Shown here: positions 1-8,790 of the stretch, piece after piece
How positions within the stretch are numbered: the first letter of the stretch is position 1
Layout: every line of letters begins with the position of its first letter
Source: Planctomycetota bacterium
Lineage (GTDB): Bacteria > Planctomycetota > Planctomycetia > Planctomycetales > Planctomycetaceae
Direction: 5' to 3'
Assembly (NCBI GenBank): GCA_027623235.1
Contig: JAQBVJ010000023.1
Coordinates: 1 to 64,000 of the forward strand
Length of the DNA stretch: 64,000 nucleotides
Translations under genes and position numbers: made by a program
Notes under the pieces: model-generated
The model's input: the letters and a program-made list of their open reading frames with translations, nothing else
The model's database searches: none
Told to the model about the DNA's origin: nothing

Positions 1-105
1 GGCTTCGATTCGGTGCCGGGTTTCGATTCGGTGCCGGGTTTCGTTTCGGTGGCCTCACCCTCAGTGCCGGTTTTTGGCTCAGTGCCGGTTTTTGGCTGCC
101 CGTCA
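1..105. repeat. Degenerate 18-bp tandem repeats in coding DNA
   Basis: Units of the form TTCGATTCGGTGCCGGGT recur two to three times at the very start, followed by diverged units containing CAGTGCCGGTTTTTGGCT. They encode the Thr/Glu-rich tail of the overlapping minus-strand gene. The array may continue beyond the window. Confidence 0.7.
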
Positions 106-866
106 CCAAGTTCCGGCAGGTCACCCGTTTTCAGCTCATCCCAGTCAGCCGGGAAAAGTTCCTCAGGAATCTGTGGCAGCGTGACCGGCATTTCCGGATG
201 TCCGGGAGGCATGCCGCCTGGGAATCCGTCACGAGGAGTCTGAAAATCATCCGGCTTCGGATTCTGCTTCGAGAACCATGCGTAAAACGCTTCGGCGTCG
301 TCACTCTTTAAGGCTTCGACCCGCTGCTTGATGTATCCCTCGTAAAGTGACTCCGGATTGTTCTTCAGGAAGCCCTCGTAAGCGCTGATCACCTTTTCGG
401 TGTCTCCATCGCAGGTCGCTTCCAGAAGCCACGCATTGCAGAGTTCAGTCCGAAGTTTCGCTTCCGCCGGGAGGCTCCCCATTTTTGCGAGCAGCTCAAA
501 CGCCTCTTCTGCCTTTTTGAACTCCGCTTTGGCCGCTTTCCCATCAGTCGTCTGCAGCCGCAAGGCTTCCTGCAGGTACGACTCTCCTTCGGCCAGCCGA
601 GCCCAGACTCCCACCGGGTGATTCGGATAGTCGTCAGCAATCGTCGCAAACGTTCCCGCGTCTTCGGCTCGGGCGAATCGCGACCAGGCCGATTCCGCCT
701 CGTCTTTGCTTCGGCCGGAAAAGAAAACGTACAGGCCGACAACCAGCAGGAGCCCGACAGCTCCGATCGCCGCCGGTCGGCCGTATTTCGTGAAAAGGTC
801 ATCGCCGGGGGGAGGCGCGAAGCCCGTTGCGGCATCCTGAAGTTCCGGCTGATCCTGAACGGCCAT
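1..866 (-). CDS. TPR-like single-pass membrane protein (C-terminus outside window)
   Basis: The reading frame is open from an ATG at 866 to the window edge, so the C-terminus is missing. The first 30 residues are cytoplasmic and proline-rich. A hydrophobic segment at about 31-50 is a clear transmembrane helix. Residues 55-200 are alpha-helical with TPR-like composition, resembling the YfgM/TPR_21 type of anchored tetratricopeptide proteins. The tail becomes a low-complexity Thr/Glu/Lys/Pro/Gly stretch with near-identical KPGTES units encoded by 18-bp tandem repeats at the window start. An AGGA Shine-Dalgarno lies 7 nt before the ATG. A scaffold role in the envelope is inference; no catalytic motif is seen. 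Confidence 0.75.
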   Translation of the reverse strand, partial: MAVQDQPELQDAATGFAPPPGDDLFTKYGRPAAIGAVGLLLVVGLYVFFSGRSKDEAESAWSRFARAEDAGTFATIADDYPNHPVGVWARLAEGESYLQEALRLQTTDGKAAKAEFKKAEEAFELLAKMGSLPAEAKLRTELCNAWLLEATCDGDTEKVISAYEGFLKNNPESLYEGYIKQRVEALKSDDAEAFYAWFSKQNPKPDDFQTPRDGFPGGMPPGHPEMPVTLPQIPEELFPADWDELKTGDLPELGDGQPKTGTEPKTGTEGEATETKPGTESKPGTESK

Positions 867-1486
867 GTTTGAATCCTGCAGGGTTGAATCCCGGGAGGTT
901 GGGATCCTCGTGAAAAACTCTCAAAGCCGCACTGAGCCCGAAATTCTCACACGTTGACCGGGCCGAAGCAGGCTGAGGGGAAAGCGCGGCGAGTATAGGA
1001 AGCGGGTTTTTCCAGCGTCAAGGAGCCTCTGCGGGCCAGGCCGACGAATCCTCACTGCCAGGTTGGTCTTCATCTCCGTTTATTGAGCGGATGTGAAAGA
1101 TCTGGCTCGAAGTTTCAGCAATCTCTTTGACGACTCGAGTTTCTGACCAGGCGTGTCCAGGTCGACGCGCCACAACTCACGCAGGAATTCGCGCGGGCGG
1201 GTTATCCACAGGATCGGATCTGAAACTTTTTTGTTTTCAGCTTTCTCCAGGAAGAGACTCCAGGCTCCGGGTTACTCAACACCGGCGCATCATCTGGAGA
1301 GGGGCAGTCGCGTGCGAACGGGCATGTGTTCGGCCCCCGAGTGCGGATAACGAGTCCGGGCGCCTGTCTCTCTCCTGATGATGAACTATTGCCGAACTTT
1401 CCTGCCACTTTTTGACTCCTCCCGTCATACCCACACAACTCTCCCCTTGCCGGAACCTGCCGCGTTCAAATCTTGAGGGCAACCCG
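867..1486. other. 620-bp gap, no gene recognised
   Basis: Lies between the diverging TPR-like gene and the STAS gene, so it should hold both promoters. Short open frames on both strands have no recognisable protein features. A single perfect DnaA-box consensus TTATCCACA is at 1202-1210, without companions, and is not taken as an origin. Confidence 0.5.
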
Positions 1487-1825
1487 ATGTCTGAGTCTGT
1501 CAATAACTGTATCGTTATGGAAAACTCCAACCGACAACTGGAAGTCAAATTTCGAAACCCCGACGCGTTCACACCAGAATTCGTCCCAGAGACAGCCACT
1601 GAGCTGTACTCCATTTTGAATTCCGCGACTTCAGACATCCGTCTGAATTTGTCCGGAATTGATTTCATCTCCAGCGCCGCCATCAACATGTTGCTGGAAA
1701 TCCGACACCATGGTGTGGAAAAAGGCGTCTCATTCAGCCTTGGCCAGGTGGAGCCCGTGGTGCGGGAAGTCCTGCGAGTCATGCAACTCGAACGACTCTT
1801 TGAGTGCGAGTCCTGCGGCGTCTGA
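1487..1825 (+). CDS. STAS-domain protein (anti-sigma-factor antagonist-like)
   Basis: A 112-residue protein that is almost entirely one STAS domain. Such proteins bind anti-sigma kinases or act in partner-switching modules. The core LSGIDFISSAAINMLLEI contains the serine pair that in SpoIIAA/RsbV homologues is the phosphorylation site. The ATG at 1487 is preferred to an upstream in-frame one because TGAGGG sits just before it. It is followed by a strong terminator at 1889-1918, so it is probably monocistronic. No partner anti-sigma kinase is encoded nearby. The identity of the sigma factor it affects cannot be told. Confidence 0.8.
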   Translation: MSESVNNCIVMENSNRQLEVKFRNPDAFTPEFVPETATELYSILNSATSDIRLNLSGIDFISSAAINMLLEIRHHGVEKGVSFSLGQVEPVVREVLRVMQLERLFECESCGV

Positions 1826-1888
1826 GCCATCGTCTGCGATTGCCTTTCGCGACCGCTCTCAGCAGCTTGAGCCTCCAGAAAATACCGA

Positions 1889-1918
1889 GCCTGCCGCCAA
1901 CCGCGGCGGGCTTTTTTT
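1889..1918 (+). terminator. Rho-independent terminator after STAS gene
   Basis: A 9-bp GC-rich stem (GCCTGCCGC at 1889-1897 with GCGGCGGGC at 1903-1911, one G-T pair), a 5-nt loop, then seven T residues at 1912-1918. Confidence 0.85.
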
Positions 1919-2164
1919 GGATGCGCCCGCTGCCATCGTCGACACCTGCAAGAAATACGCAGTCTGAGTGGCCATCGCTGCGACCCGCTGTTCAGCGTTC
2001 TCAACCGTTTGCGGTGGTTTGTCAAAGTTTGCGGGTTGTAACGCCGATAACAGTTGCAGCGGTTTTGTGGCCGCGCGGTGCGCTTTGTGTTTCGCAAAAT
2101 CAAACGTATCCGGACAAATCCGGCAATGCTGCCGGGTAACACTGCTCAGACCAGGGACGATTCC

Positions 2165-5014
2165 ATGGTGTTCTGGAAAAACCGGAAATCCAACTCCTCA
2201 TTCCAGCGGCTTTATGCCCGGGCCTTCCGCAAGCAAACCAGATCCCGCGCATCTTCTAAGACGCGACGGTCGATCTGGAGTGGCACGGGCTGGGCCTGCC
2301 TTATTGCGGCCACCGCGTTCAGTTCGGGCTGCATGAGCGGCAGCGACGAACTGACTTACTACGGTGAAGACCGGGAAATGCAGCACTACGTGGATCAAGC
2401 CACGAAGATCGACTACTCAACCTACGACCAGGAGAGCCCGCAGAGCGTCGCCGCGTCGCAGGCCCCGCGCCGGATCCGACATCCCCGCAAGGATGAGGTC
2501 TGGGACCTGACGCTCGAAAAGGCGATGCAGACCGCCCTCGGCAATGCGGAGATCATTCGGGACAACACGAACTTCGGAGCACAGTTGCTCGGAAATCCGA
2601 ATGGCGTGTCCTCGATTCACGACATCGCGATTCAGGAGTCCAATATTCTGTTCGGCCAGGGTGGTGTGGATGCGGCTCTTGCCGATTTCGATGCGATTCT
2701 GTCTACGCAGATGAACTGGGGGAGATCGGAATTTCCTAACGAGAGCGCCACGATCGGCTTTCAGGCACTCCAGGACCGAAAAGAGGACACCGCTCGATTC
2801 AATGCTTCGATTCAAAAGGCAATGGCGAATGGGAGCCTGTTTACGGTTGAGCACAATATGAATTACTCCTTGATCAACCAGGATCCCACCCTCGGAAGCT
2901 CAAGACCATTTCAGTCGCAGTTCAGTGGAAACCCAGGCCTGGGAATGTCCTACCGGTTGCCGCTGGCGCAGGGGGCCGGTGCTGAGTACACCCGGATCGC
3001 GGGCAGTGTCGTCCGCCGTCCGACTTTGCAGGGAATTCCAACAGTCAACCAGGGTGTCGTGGTTGCTCGAATTCGAACAGACATCGCGATCACCGATTTC
3101 GAATCGCGAGTCAACAATCTCGTCAAAGACGTCGAGGACACCTACTGGGAACTGTACCTGGCCTACCGTCGCTACGACGCGGAGATGATCTCCAAAGAGA
3201 GTGCTCTGCGAACCTGGCGGCAAATTCGAGTCAACGAGCAGGCGCAGCGTGTCGGGCTCTCCGATGAAGCCCAGGCTCGTGACAACTACTACGAAATCCG
3301 GGCGAGGTCGGAAGAAGCCCTGGGAGCCCTCTACAGTTCCGAGCTGAGACTGCGTCGCCTCATGGGTCTGTCGGTGAACGACGGAAACGTGATTCGGCCG
3401 GCCACCGAGCCAATGACTGCGGAACTGACCCTCGACTGGAACGCAAATCTCGCCGAAGCGCTCGTGCATCGTCCGGAACTGCGCAGCCAGAAGTGGAACA
3501 TCAAGAGCCTCGAGCTGCAGCACTCCGCTGCCGAAAAACTCGTTCGCCCGCGGCTCGACTTCGTTGCCAGCTACGGGGTCAACGCGTTCGGCGATCAACT
3601 GACTGGCGACGGCCCGAACTACCAGAGCGCCTATGCGACTCTGCTGGCCAACAAGCACACAAACTGGGGACTCGGGTTTGAGTTCTCGATGCCGTTCGGT
3701 TTTCGAGGTGCGATTACTCAGGTTCAAAACTACGAGCATCGCCTCGCAAAAGCGCGAGCCGTCCTCGCCGAACAGGAACTGCAGGTCAGTCACGAACTGG
3801 CGTCTGCGTTTCAGCAGATCGATCAGACCTACCAGACAGCAAAGACAAACTTCAATCGTCGTCGCGCTGCCGAGCGGCGAGTTCAGGCCTTCGAGGCGGA
3901 ATTCAAAGTTCAAAGAACAACCCTCGACCTGGTCCTGCGGGCTCAGATCAGCCTCGCCGCCGCCGAGACCGCTTACTACTCAAGCATTGTGAATTACAAC
4001 CGGGCAATGAACGATCTGAAATTCCGCAAAGGGACGATCCTGGCAGAAAACAGTGTCTATCTGACGGAAGGCGTTTGGCAGGAAGAAGCCTACAACGACG
4101 CGATTCGTCGAGCCTGGGAACGCAGCTTTGCGTTTGACGTTTCGGACTGGACTGACGAGACCGAGCCCGAAGAATTCGTCTTCGGGTGCCCGACCTGCCA
4201 TCCATCGGCCACCGATGCGGAGCCAATTCCGGAAGACATTGAGCTGCCCTTCGAGAAGCCTGAAGCTCCTCTCGAACGAATCTCGCCCGATGCCGATCCC
4301 ACTTCGCCACGCGACCGATCCGCGCTGCGGGACAGTGAGCCGGAAAATGGCGGCTTCGGAACGTCCGCCGTTCCGCCTTATGAAGAGACCACCAAATCAC
4401 CGGGTCGGCCGAAAACTCCGACATCGCTGATTCCTGATTCGCCGTTTTCCGTTCCGCTCATCCCAGGGGGCGATGGCGCGGCCCTGTTCGAGCCACGGGG
4501 CTCCATGGTGCAGCCCGTCGAATTCGTCGACGACTCAGCCTCGAATTCCAGCAACAGTTTCATTGAACAGCCGATGCCGAAACGTCCGGCCGCGCGGGAA
4601 GACTCGTTTCCGATTGCACTTCCGGCCGGCGACGAAGACGAATTCGCTCCTCCCGTGCCACTTGATGGTGGACTTTCGGATGACGGATTCCTCCCGGATA
4701 ATCCCGTAGCCAGGCCAGCCTCCAACTCTCGTCAGAGGGCCGCCGCACTTCCGTTCTCATCGACAGGACTGGCTCCTACCCAGGGAGCGTCTCGGCGACA
4801 GCTTCTGCAGAGCTCACCGCGACCAAGGGACAACGGTTCGGAATTCGTTTCGCCTCGAGACCTCACCGCAGACGAAGACGGATTCCCGCCGCCGCTGCAA
4901 AACGCCAACGGCAGGGAGCCCCGGCAGTCGCGCTCCGCTGCTCCGCCGGAAACGCCAACTCAAAATGAATCCCGACTGCCAGGCTGGGGGCAGTTCTTCA
5001 AACGCGGTGAGTGA
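2165..5014 (+). CDS. TolC-like outer membrane efflux lipoprotein with long proline-rich tail
   Basis: A 949-residue protein. A positively charged N-terminus leads into a hydrophobic segment ending FSSGC at about residues 50-57, a plausible lipoprotein cleavage site. Residues 90-640 show the OEP/TolC pattern: long helical stretches in two halves (e.g. DVEDTYWELYLAYRRYDAE and ASAFQQIDQTYQTAKTNF) interrupted by strand-rich segments. About 300 residues after that are acidic and Pro/Ser-rich, much longer than in typical TolC (about 450-500 aa); such tails are seen in planctomycete homologues. The start at 2165 is chosen because it gives the shortest plausible signal; in-frame ATGs exist at 2054 and 2126. 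The outer channel of an efflux or secretion system is likely, but no inner-membrane partner is adjacent. Confidence 0.8.
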   Translation: MVFWKNRKSNSSFQRLYARAFRKQTRSRASSKTRRSIWSGTGWACLIAATAFSSGCMSGSDELTYYGEDREMQHYVDQATKIDYSTYDQESPQSVAASQAPRRIRHPRKDEVWDLTLEKAMQTALGNAEIIRDNTNFGAQLLGNPNGVSSIHDIAIQESNILFGQGGVDAALADFDAILSTQMNWGRSEFPNESATIGFQALQDRKEDTARFNASIQKAMANGSLFTVEHNMNYSLINQDPTLGSSRPFQSQFSGNPGLGMSYRLPLAQGAGAEYTRIAGSVVRRPTLQGIPTVNQGVVVARIRTDIAITDFESRVNNLVKDVEDTYWELYLAYRRYDAEMISKESALRTWRQIRVNEQAQRVGLSDEAQARDNYYEIRARSEEALGALYSSELRLRRLMGLSVNDGNVIRPATEPMTAELTLDWNANLAEALVHRPELRSQKWNIKSLELQHSAAEKLVRPRLDFVASYGVNAFGDQLTGDGPNYQSAYATLLANKHTNWGLGFEFSMPFGFRGAITQVQNYEHRLAKARAVLAEQELQVSHELASAFQQIDQTYQTAKTNFNRRRAAERRVQAFEAEFKVQRTTLDLVLRAQISLAAAETAYYSSIVNYNRAMNDLKFRKGTILAENSVYLTEGVWQEEAYNDAIRRAWERSFAFDVSDWTDETEPEEFVFGCPTCHPSATDAEPIPEDIELPFEKPEAPLERISPDADPTSPRDRSALRDSEPENGGFGTSAVPPYEETTKSPGRPKTPTSLIPDSPFSVPLIPGGDGAALFEPRGSMVQPVEFVDDSASNSSNSFIEQPMPKRPAAREDSFPIALPAGDEDEFAPPVPLDGGLSDDGFLPDNPVARPASNSRQRAAALPFSSTGLAPTQGASRRQLLQSSPRPRDNGSEFVSPRDLTADEDGFPPPLQNANGREPRQSRSAAPPETPTQNESRLPGWGQFFKRGE

Positions 5015-5160
5015 GCTCCCCGGCCGCGGCGGAACCAGTGATGAGTCGCGGCCGAGGTCGAACACATTGAGCTCCCGGAAAAAACACAGTGAGCTCCTGA
5101 AAAAACCGGGGCTCGCCGCTCGCTCGACCGCAGCCACCCGTCACAGTGAACGGCAGCGGC

Positions 5161-7218
5161 TCAGTTGTCCGGGCGGTCGATGCCGTAGCTCTTCAGTTTT
5201 CGATCCAGCGTCGATCGCTCGATCCCGAGCACGCGGGCCGCTTCGCGTTTGACCCACTTCGTAAAATGCATCGTCGCCTGGATGTGCCGCTTCTCGATTT
5301 CTTTCATCGAGAGCGGTTTGAACTCGCCTGTCTCGGCCGGTTGCGGAACGTTGCCTTCCAGGGTTGAGAAACGAATCTCGGTATCAGAGATCGTGTCCTC
5401 CCGCGCGATCGCGTAGGCCCGCTCGACCGCGTTGCGCAGCTCACGAACGTTGCCGGGCCAGTCGTAATTCATCAGCAGGTCCAATGCCTCGCTTGAAAAC
5501 TTCTTTTCTCCGGCCGCGCGTTTTCGCGAGCAGCGTTCGAGGAAGTGCGGGATCAGTTCGGCGATATCGTTTCGCCGATCTCGCAGTGGCGGCACTTCAA
5601 TTTCAAGAATGTTGAGCCGGAAGAATAGATCGCGGCGGAACTTGCCATCACGCACGGCCTGTTCGAGATCGCGGTTTGTGGCCGCGACGACACGCACATC
5701 CACTTCGACGGAGGCATGTCCGCCAACCCGCTCGAACGCGTGGCCTTCCAGAACGCGCAGGAACTTCGCCTGAATCTGCAAAGGCATCTCGCCGACTTCG
5801 TCGAGGAACAGCGTGCCTCCGTCGGCCTGCTCAAACTTTCCGATTTTTCGCTCGGTCGCTCCAGTAAATGATCCTTTTTCGTGGCCGAACAATTCACTTT
5901 CGAGCAGCGTTTCCGTCAATGCCGCACAGTTGAGGCAGACAAACGGAGCTTTGTTGCGGGGACTGTTGAAATGGACCGCCCGCGCGACGAGTTCTTTGCC
6001 GACTCCGCTTTCGCCCCGCACCAGAGCCGTCGCGTCCGAGACCGCGAACCGACCAATTTCGTCGCGGAGGATCCGCATCGTCTCGCTGGTGCCGATGAGG
6101 TCGCTCTCGATCTCGAGCATCTCGCGCAACGACTGATTGACCTGCCGTGCGGTTTCGAGCCCCTCTTCAAGGACCGCCTGCTCGCGAAGCCGGGCGACAA
6201 TCCTCGCCATGTGCTCGGCGACAGCCAGTGTGAAGTCGAGCGCTTCATTGTCGAGCGCCCGATCGGGGGACAACGAATAAAGATGCACAAGCCCCTGAAT
6301 CGTGTCTCCGTCGCGGATCGGAGCACAGATGACGCTTTGTGCGTTCATACTTTCGAGCGTTTTGAAACTGCCGGCCGAGGACTCTTCGCCACCAACGTTC
6401 ATCGAAAGTGTGCCGTCTCCCTGCCGAAGCGCGGCGTCGGAAAGACGATCAGAGATCCGGTGGTAAGGAGCGTCGTCAGGCGCCCGGAACGACATGATCC
6501 TCAGGTCGTTCGCACTCGCCTGACCGGGCCCCGTCGCCGGCTCTGGCAGAAGCAGAATCGCCCCGATGTCCGGTTTCACGACATCGAACAGCCCGCTGAG
6601 CACTGTCACCGCCAGCTGCTTGAGGTCATTCGCGGTGACCATGTCAGCCACCAGGCGGTACAGCCCCGCGAAGCCTGCTCGCAGTCCCTGTTCCGGCTGC
6701 CCTTCGACGTAGCGTGATCGCGACTTCCGGTTGAGGATTTCCGGTTCGAATTCTTCCGAGCCAGACAGAGCCTCTTCCGAGTCCGCGTGAGTTTCCATTT
6801 CAGGGTGCGTGCCGGAGTCGGGGGCGCCGGTCCGGGGAGGGTCCACCGCCGTCAGGCTCTCGATGTCGTCCGTGGACAGCGGCTGCGAAATATCGTGTGT
6901 GTAGAGGAACGTGGATTTGCCGACCTTGACCAGGTCACCCTCACTCAGTGCCGTCGGGCGAGCAATCTTTTTTCCGTTGACGTTCGTGCCGTTGCTGCTT
7001 CCCAGATCGCGAACCAGCCAGCCGCCTGGACCAAAAAAGATCTCGCAGTGGCGACGGCTGCAGCGGTCGTCGTCCACAGCGATCTGATTGGACGATTCGC
7101 GGCCGATCGTCAGGCAGCGCCCCTCGACCAGGCGGTACACGCCGCGCCACTGGTTCCCAGCGCAGAGGACGATGTACACGCCGTCAAACTCGTCGGAATG
7201 TCTTTCGTTGCCCTGCAT
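5161..7218 (-). CDS. Sigma54-dependent activator with FHA and GAF-like sensor domains
   Basis: A 685-residue regulator. Residues 30-105 are an FHA domain ([25 protein letters not shown]), which binds phosphothreonine. Residues 175-345 look like a GAF sensor. The AAA+ domain at about 375-610 has Walker [14 protein letters not shown], the sigma54-contact loop as GSFTGA, and Walker [14 protein letters not shown]. The C-terminus is a Fis-type helix-turn-helix ([22 protein letters not shown]). It therefore activates RpoN promoters, probably in response to Ser/Thr kinase signalling. It converges with the TolC-like gene and has no obvious cognate target in the window. Confidence 0.92.
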   Translation of the reverse strand: MQGNERHSDEFDGVYIVLCAGNQWRGVYRLVEGRCLTIGRESSNQIAVDDDRCSRRHCEIFFGPGGWLVRDLGSSNGTNVNGKKIARPTALSEGDLVKVGKSTFLYTHDISQPLSTDDIESLTAVDPPRTGAPDSGTHPEMETHADSEEALSGSEEFEPEILNRKSRSRYVEGQPEQGLRAGFAGLYRLVADMVTANDLKQLAVTVLSGLFDVVKPDIGAILLLPEPATGPGQASANDLRIMSFRAPDDAPYHRISDRLSDAALRQGDGTLSMNVGGEESSAGSFKTLESMNAQSVICAPIRDGDTIQGLVHLYSLSPDRALDNEALDFTLAVAEHMARIVARLREQAVLEEGLETARQVNQSLREMLEIESDLIGTSETMRILRDEIGRFAVSDATALVRGESGVGKELVARAVHFNSPRNKAPFVCLNCAALTETLLESELFGHEKGSFTGATERKIGKFEQADGGTLFLDEVGEMPLQIQAKFLRVLEGHAFERVGGHASVEVDVRVVAATNRDLEQAVRDGKFRRDLFFRLNILEIEVPPLRDRRNDIAELIPHFLERCSRKRAAGEKKFSSEALDLLMNYDWPGNVRELRNAVERAYAIAREDTISDTEIRFSTLEGNVPQPAETGEFKPLSMKEIEKRHIQATMHFTKWVKREAARVLGIERSTLDRKLKSYGIDRPDN

Positions 7219-7756
7219 CTGGGCGAGGCCCTTTTGTTAGCGGTATTCCTCGCGCCGAACTTGTCGGCACCTGAGAAGCCCCTGGACTCGGTCAAAGTCT
7301 CGCTGACTTCTGCTTGAATTTCGGCCCAATAAGAGAATAGCGCCGCTCCATTGAGGCCACAACTGACCAGGATTCTTCAGAGAAACGCTTTAAAAAAATG
7401 ATGGGCAACGGGGAAGAATTAATCGCCAGCCTGGAGCGAGAAAAAGCCATGATCGCCCTCTGCAGAAAAATGGCGCAACTGAGAAATCGGTCTTTGGACG
7501 GCAATCAGGTGATTTGACAGGCAGCAAAGTCGGTGCGACCGACAGCCGTTCGCTGTTCGATCCAGTCTTCGCCTCCCCTTTCTGCGGCGCGAGTGTGCCG
7601 CAAATTCCGCTTCCCAGGCAGGGAGTGATTCGTGTTAAGGGCTGATCACGGTAGCCTGGCGGGCTTCTCGTTTCCGGCCGGGAAGCACTTGAACGTCGAC
7701 GGCCGCATCCGCCTCCACGCGACGCCGAAAAGGCGATTCCGATCAGGAGCTGTCAC
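7219..7756. other. 538-bp divergent gap, regulatory or with one doubtful small ORF
   Basis: Separates the minus-strand sigma54 activator from the plus-strand secreted protein and should contain both promoters. Apart from the doubtful small ORF at 7398-7517, no gene is supported. No convincing sigma54 -24/-12 element was noticed. Confidence 0.4.
7398..7517 (+). CDS. Possible small protein, 39 aa
   Basis: Starts at tandem ATG codons and reads as a charged helical peptide (MMGNGEELIASLEREKAM..). The frame is open further upstream to about 7341 with similarly protein-like residues but without a start codon, so it may also be the tail of a decayed gene. There is no good Shine-Dalgarno. The local base composition is lower in GC than its surroundings. 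Function unknown; it could equally be chance. Confidence 0.25.
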   Translation: MMGNGEELIASLEREKAMIALCRKMAQLRNRSLDGNQVI

Positions 7757-8701
7757 ATGTCTGCTTTTTTTCGAACGATCATTCTGGCGGGCCTTTTTGT
7801 CCTGCCGCCGTCAGGTCCTGCCATCTCACAGGATTCGTCGTCCAGCGAGCCGAGCGAGGCTGTTGAGATTCAGGTCAGCTCGGCAGTCGGCCGGCTTCAG
7901 CAGGTCGCAGGTCGAGTCAAGGCACCAGGCCGCCCGGTCATTCTCGTCCGAGCCGACCTCCCCAACGAGCCGTGGTGGGTTCAAGGCCAGCCCGTGCCCG
8001 TCGGGCAGGACGGCTTCACAGCCAAAGCGGTTTTCGGAAGCACGACCTCTCAGGTCGGAATGCGGTTTCGAATCGTGACGATCCTCGTTGACCGCAACAC
8101 GCCGGCCACCGAATACCGCACGGGCCAGATCATTCGAGAACTCCCCGACGTGCCGAAGTCTCGCGAACTTCTGGTCACACTCGGCCGGACCGGTCGCCCT
8201 GTGATCGCCCTCGCCCCGAAAGAAGGAACCACAACTTCCAGCGGAACGGAGACTTCCAGCGGAACGGAGACTTCCAGCGAAACGGAGTCGGTCAAAGAAA
8301 AAGCACCGGTGGAATTCACCAGCCCGAAGACCGGCGAGTCCGTCCACCAGGTTGCCGAGCTGACGGGGACAATTCAGGACGGCTTCACGCCGATCGTTCT
8401 GATCCGCCCCCTCGAAAAAGACAGCGTGTGGTGGATCCAGAAGCCGGTCGTACTCGAAAAGTCCGGCGAGTTCACGGCAAAAGTCGTTGTCGGCAGCAGC
8501 CGCACTCCTGAAGGAACCCGCTTCCGTATCGTCGCCCTCGCCATTCCCACAAAGACAAGCCGCAAGGAAACCGGGCTGGATGAATTCAAACCGGGTGAGT
8601 TTCTCAAGGAACTGCCGAAAGACGCGGCCGCATCTGAAGAACTCGTGCTGACCCTCCGACGTGCCGAGGCGGCGCAAGAGGAAAGCACCTCGCGCGAGTA
8701 G
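7757..8701 (+). CDS. Secreted protein with two copies of an uncharacterised beta domain
   Basis: A 314-residue protein with a cleavable signal peptide (about residues 1-25, ending AISQ). Two homologous segments of about 75 residues at roughly 38-115 and 185-270 share the pattern V-x-G-x-(6)-P-I-x-L-I/V-R-x-(7)-W-W-V/I-Q, then FTAKxVxGS and G-x-x-FRIVx. Between them is a Thr/Ser/Gly/Glu linker encoded by an exact 18-bp tandem repeat. Export and a substrate- or wall-binding role are inferred. It lies 90 bp upstream of the next secreted protein in the same direction and is probably cotranscribed. Confidence 0.75.
   Translation: MSAFFRTIILAGLFVLPPSGPAISQDSSSSEPSEAVEIQVSSAVGRLQQVAGRVKAPGRPVILVRADLPNEPWWVQGQPVPVGQDGFTAKAVFGSTTSQVGMRFRIVTILVDRNTPATEYRTGQIIRELPDVPKSRELLVTLGRTGRPVIALAPKEGTTTSSGTETSSGTETSSETESVKEKAPVEFTSPKTGESVHQVAELTGTIQDGFTPIVLIRPLEKDSVWWIQKPVVLEKSGEFTAKVVVGSSRTPEGTRFRIVALAIPTKTSRKETGLDEFKPGEFLKELPKDAAASEELVLTLRRAEAAQEESTSRE
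8231..8286 (+). repeat. Three copies of an 18-bp tandem repeat
   Basis: The unit ACTTCCAGCGGAACGGAG occurs twice exactly and a third time with one change. It encodes the TSSGTE linker between the two domains of the surrounding gene and is a likely slippage site. Confidence 0.8.
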
Positions 8702-8790
8702 CAGATTGCGGCGCGCTTCCCCCAAGACGATCGGCACCGTAACGATCAGCACCGCAACGAAGCGGGACCACACGGAACTCGAACTGTCCA

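Noticed and set aside
1202-1210. Perfect DnaA box TTATCCACA
   Set aside because: Single site without further boxes, AT-rich unwinding region or dnaA/dnaN nearby; not an origin.
2900-3913. Long minus-strand open frame within the TolC-like gene
   Set aside because: Antisense shadow; no domain and the plus-strand gene is clear.
7292-7504. 70-codon minus-strand open frame in the 7.2-7.7 kb gap
   Set aside because: No Shine-Dalgarno or domain; it overlaps a more protein-like but still doubtful plus-strand ORF.
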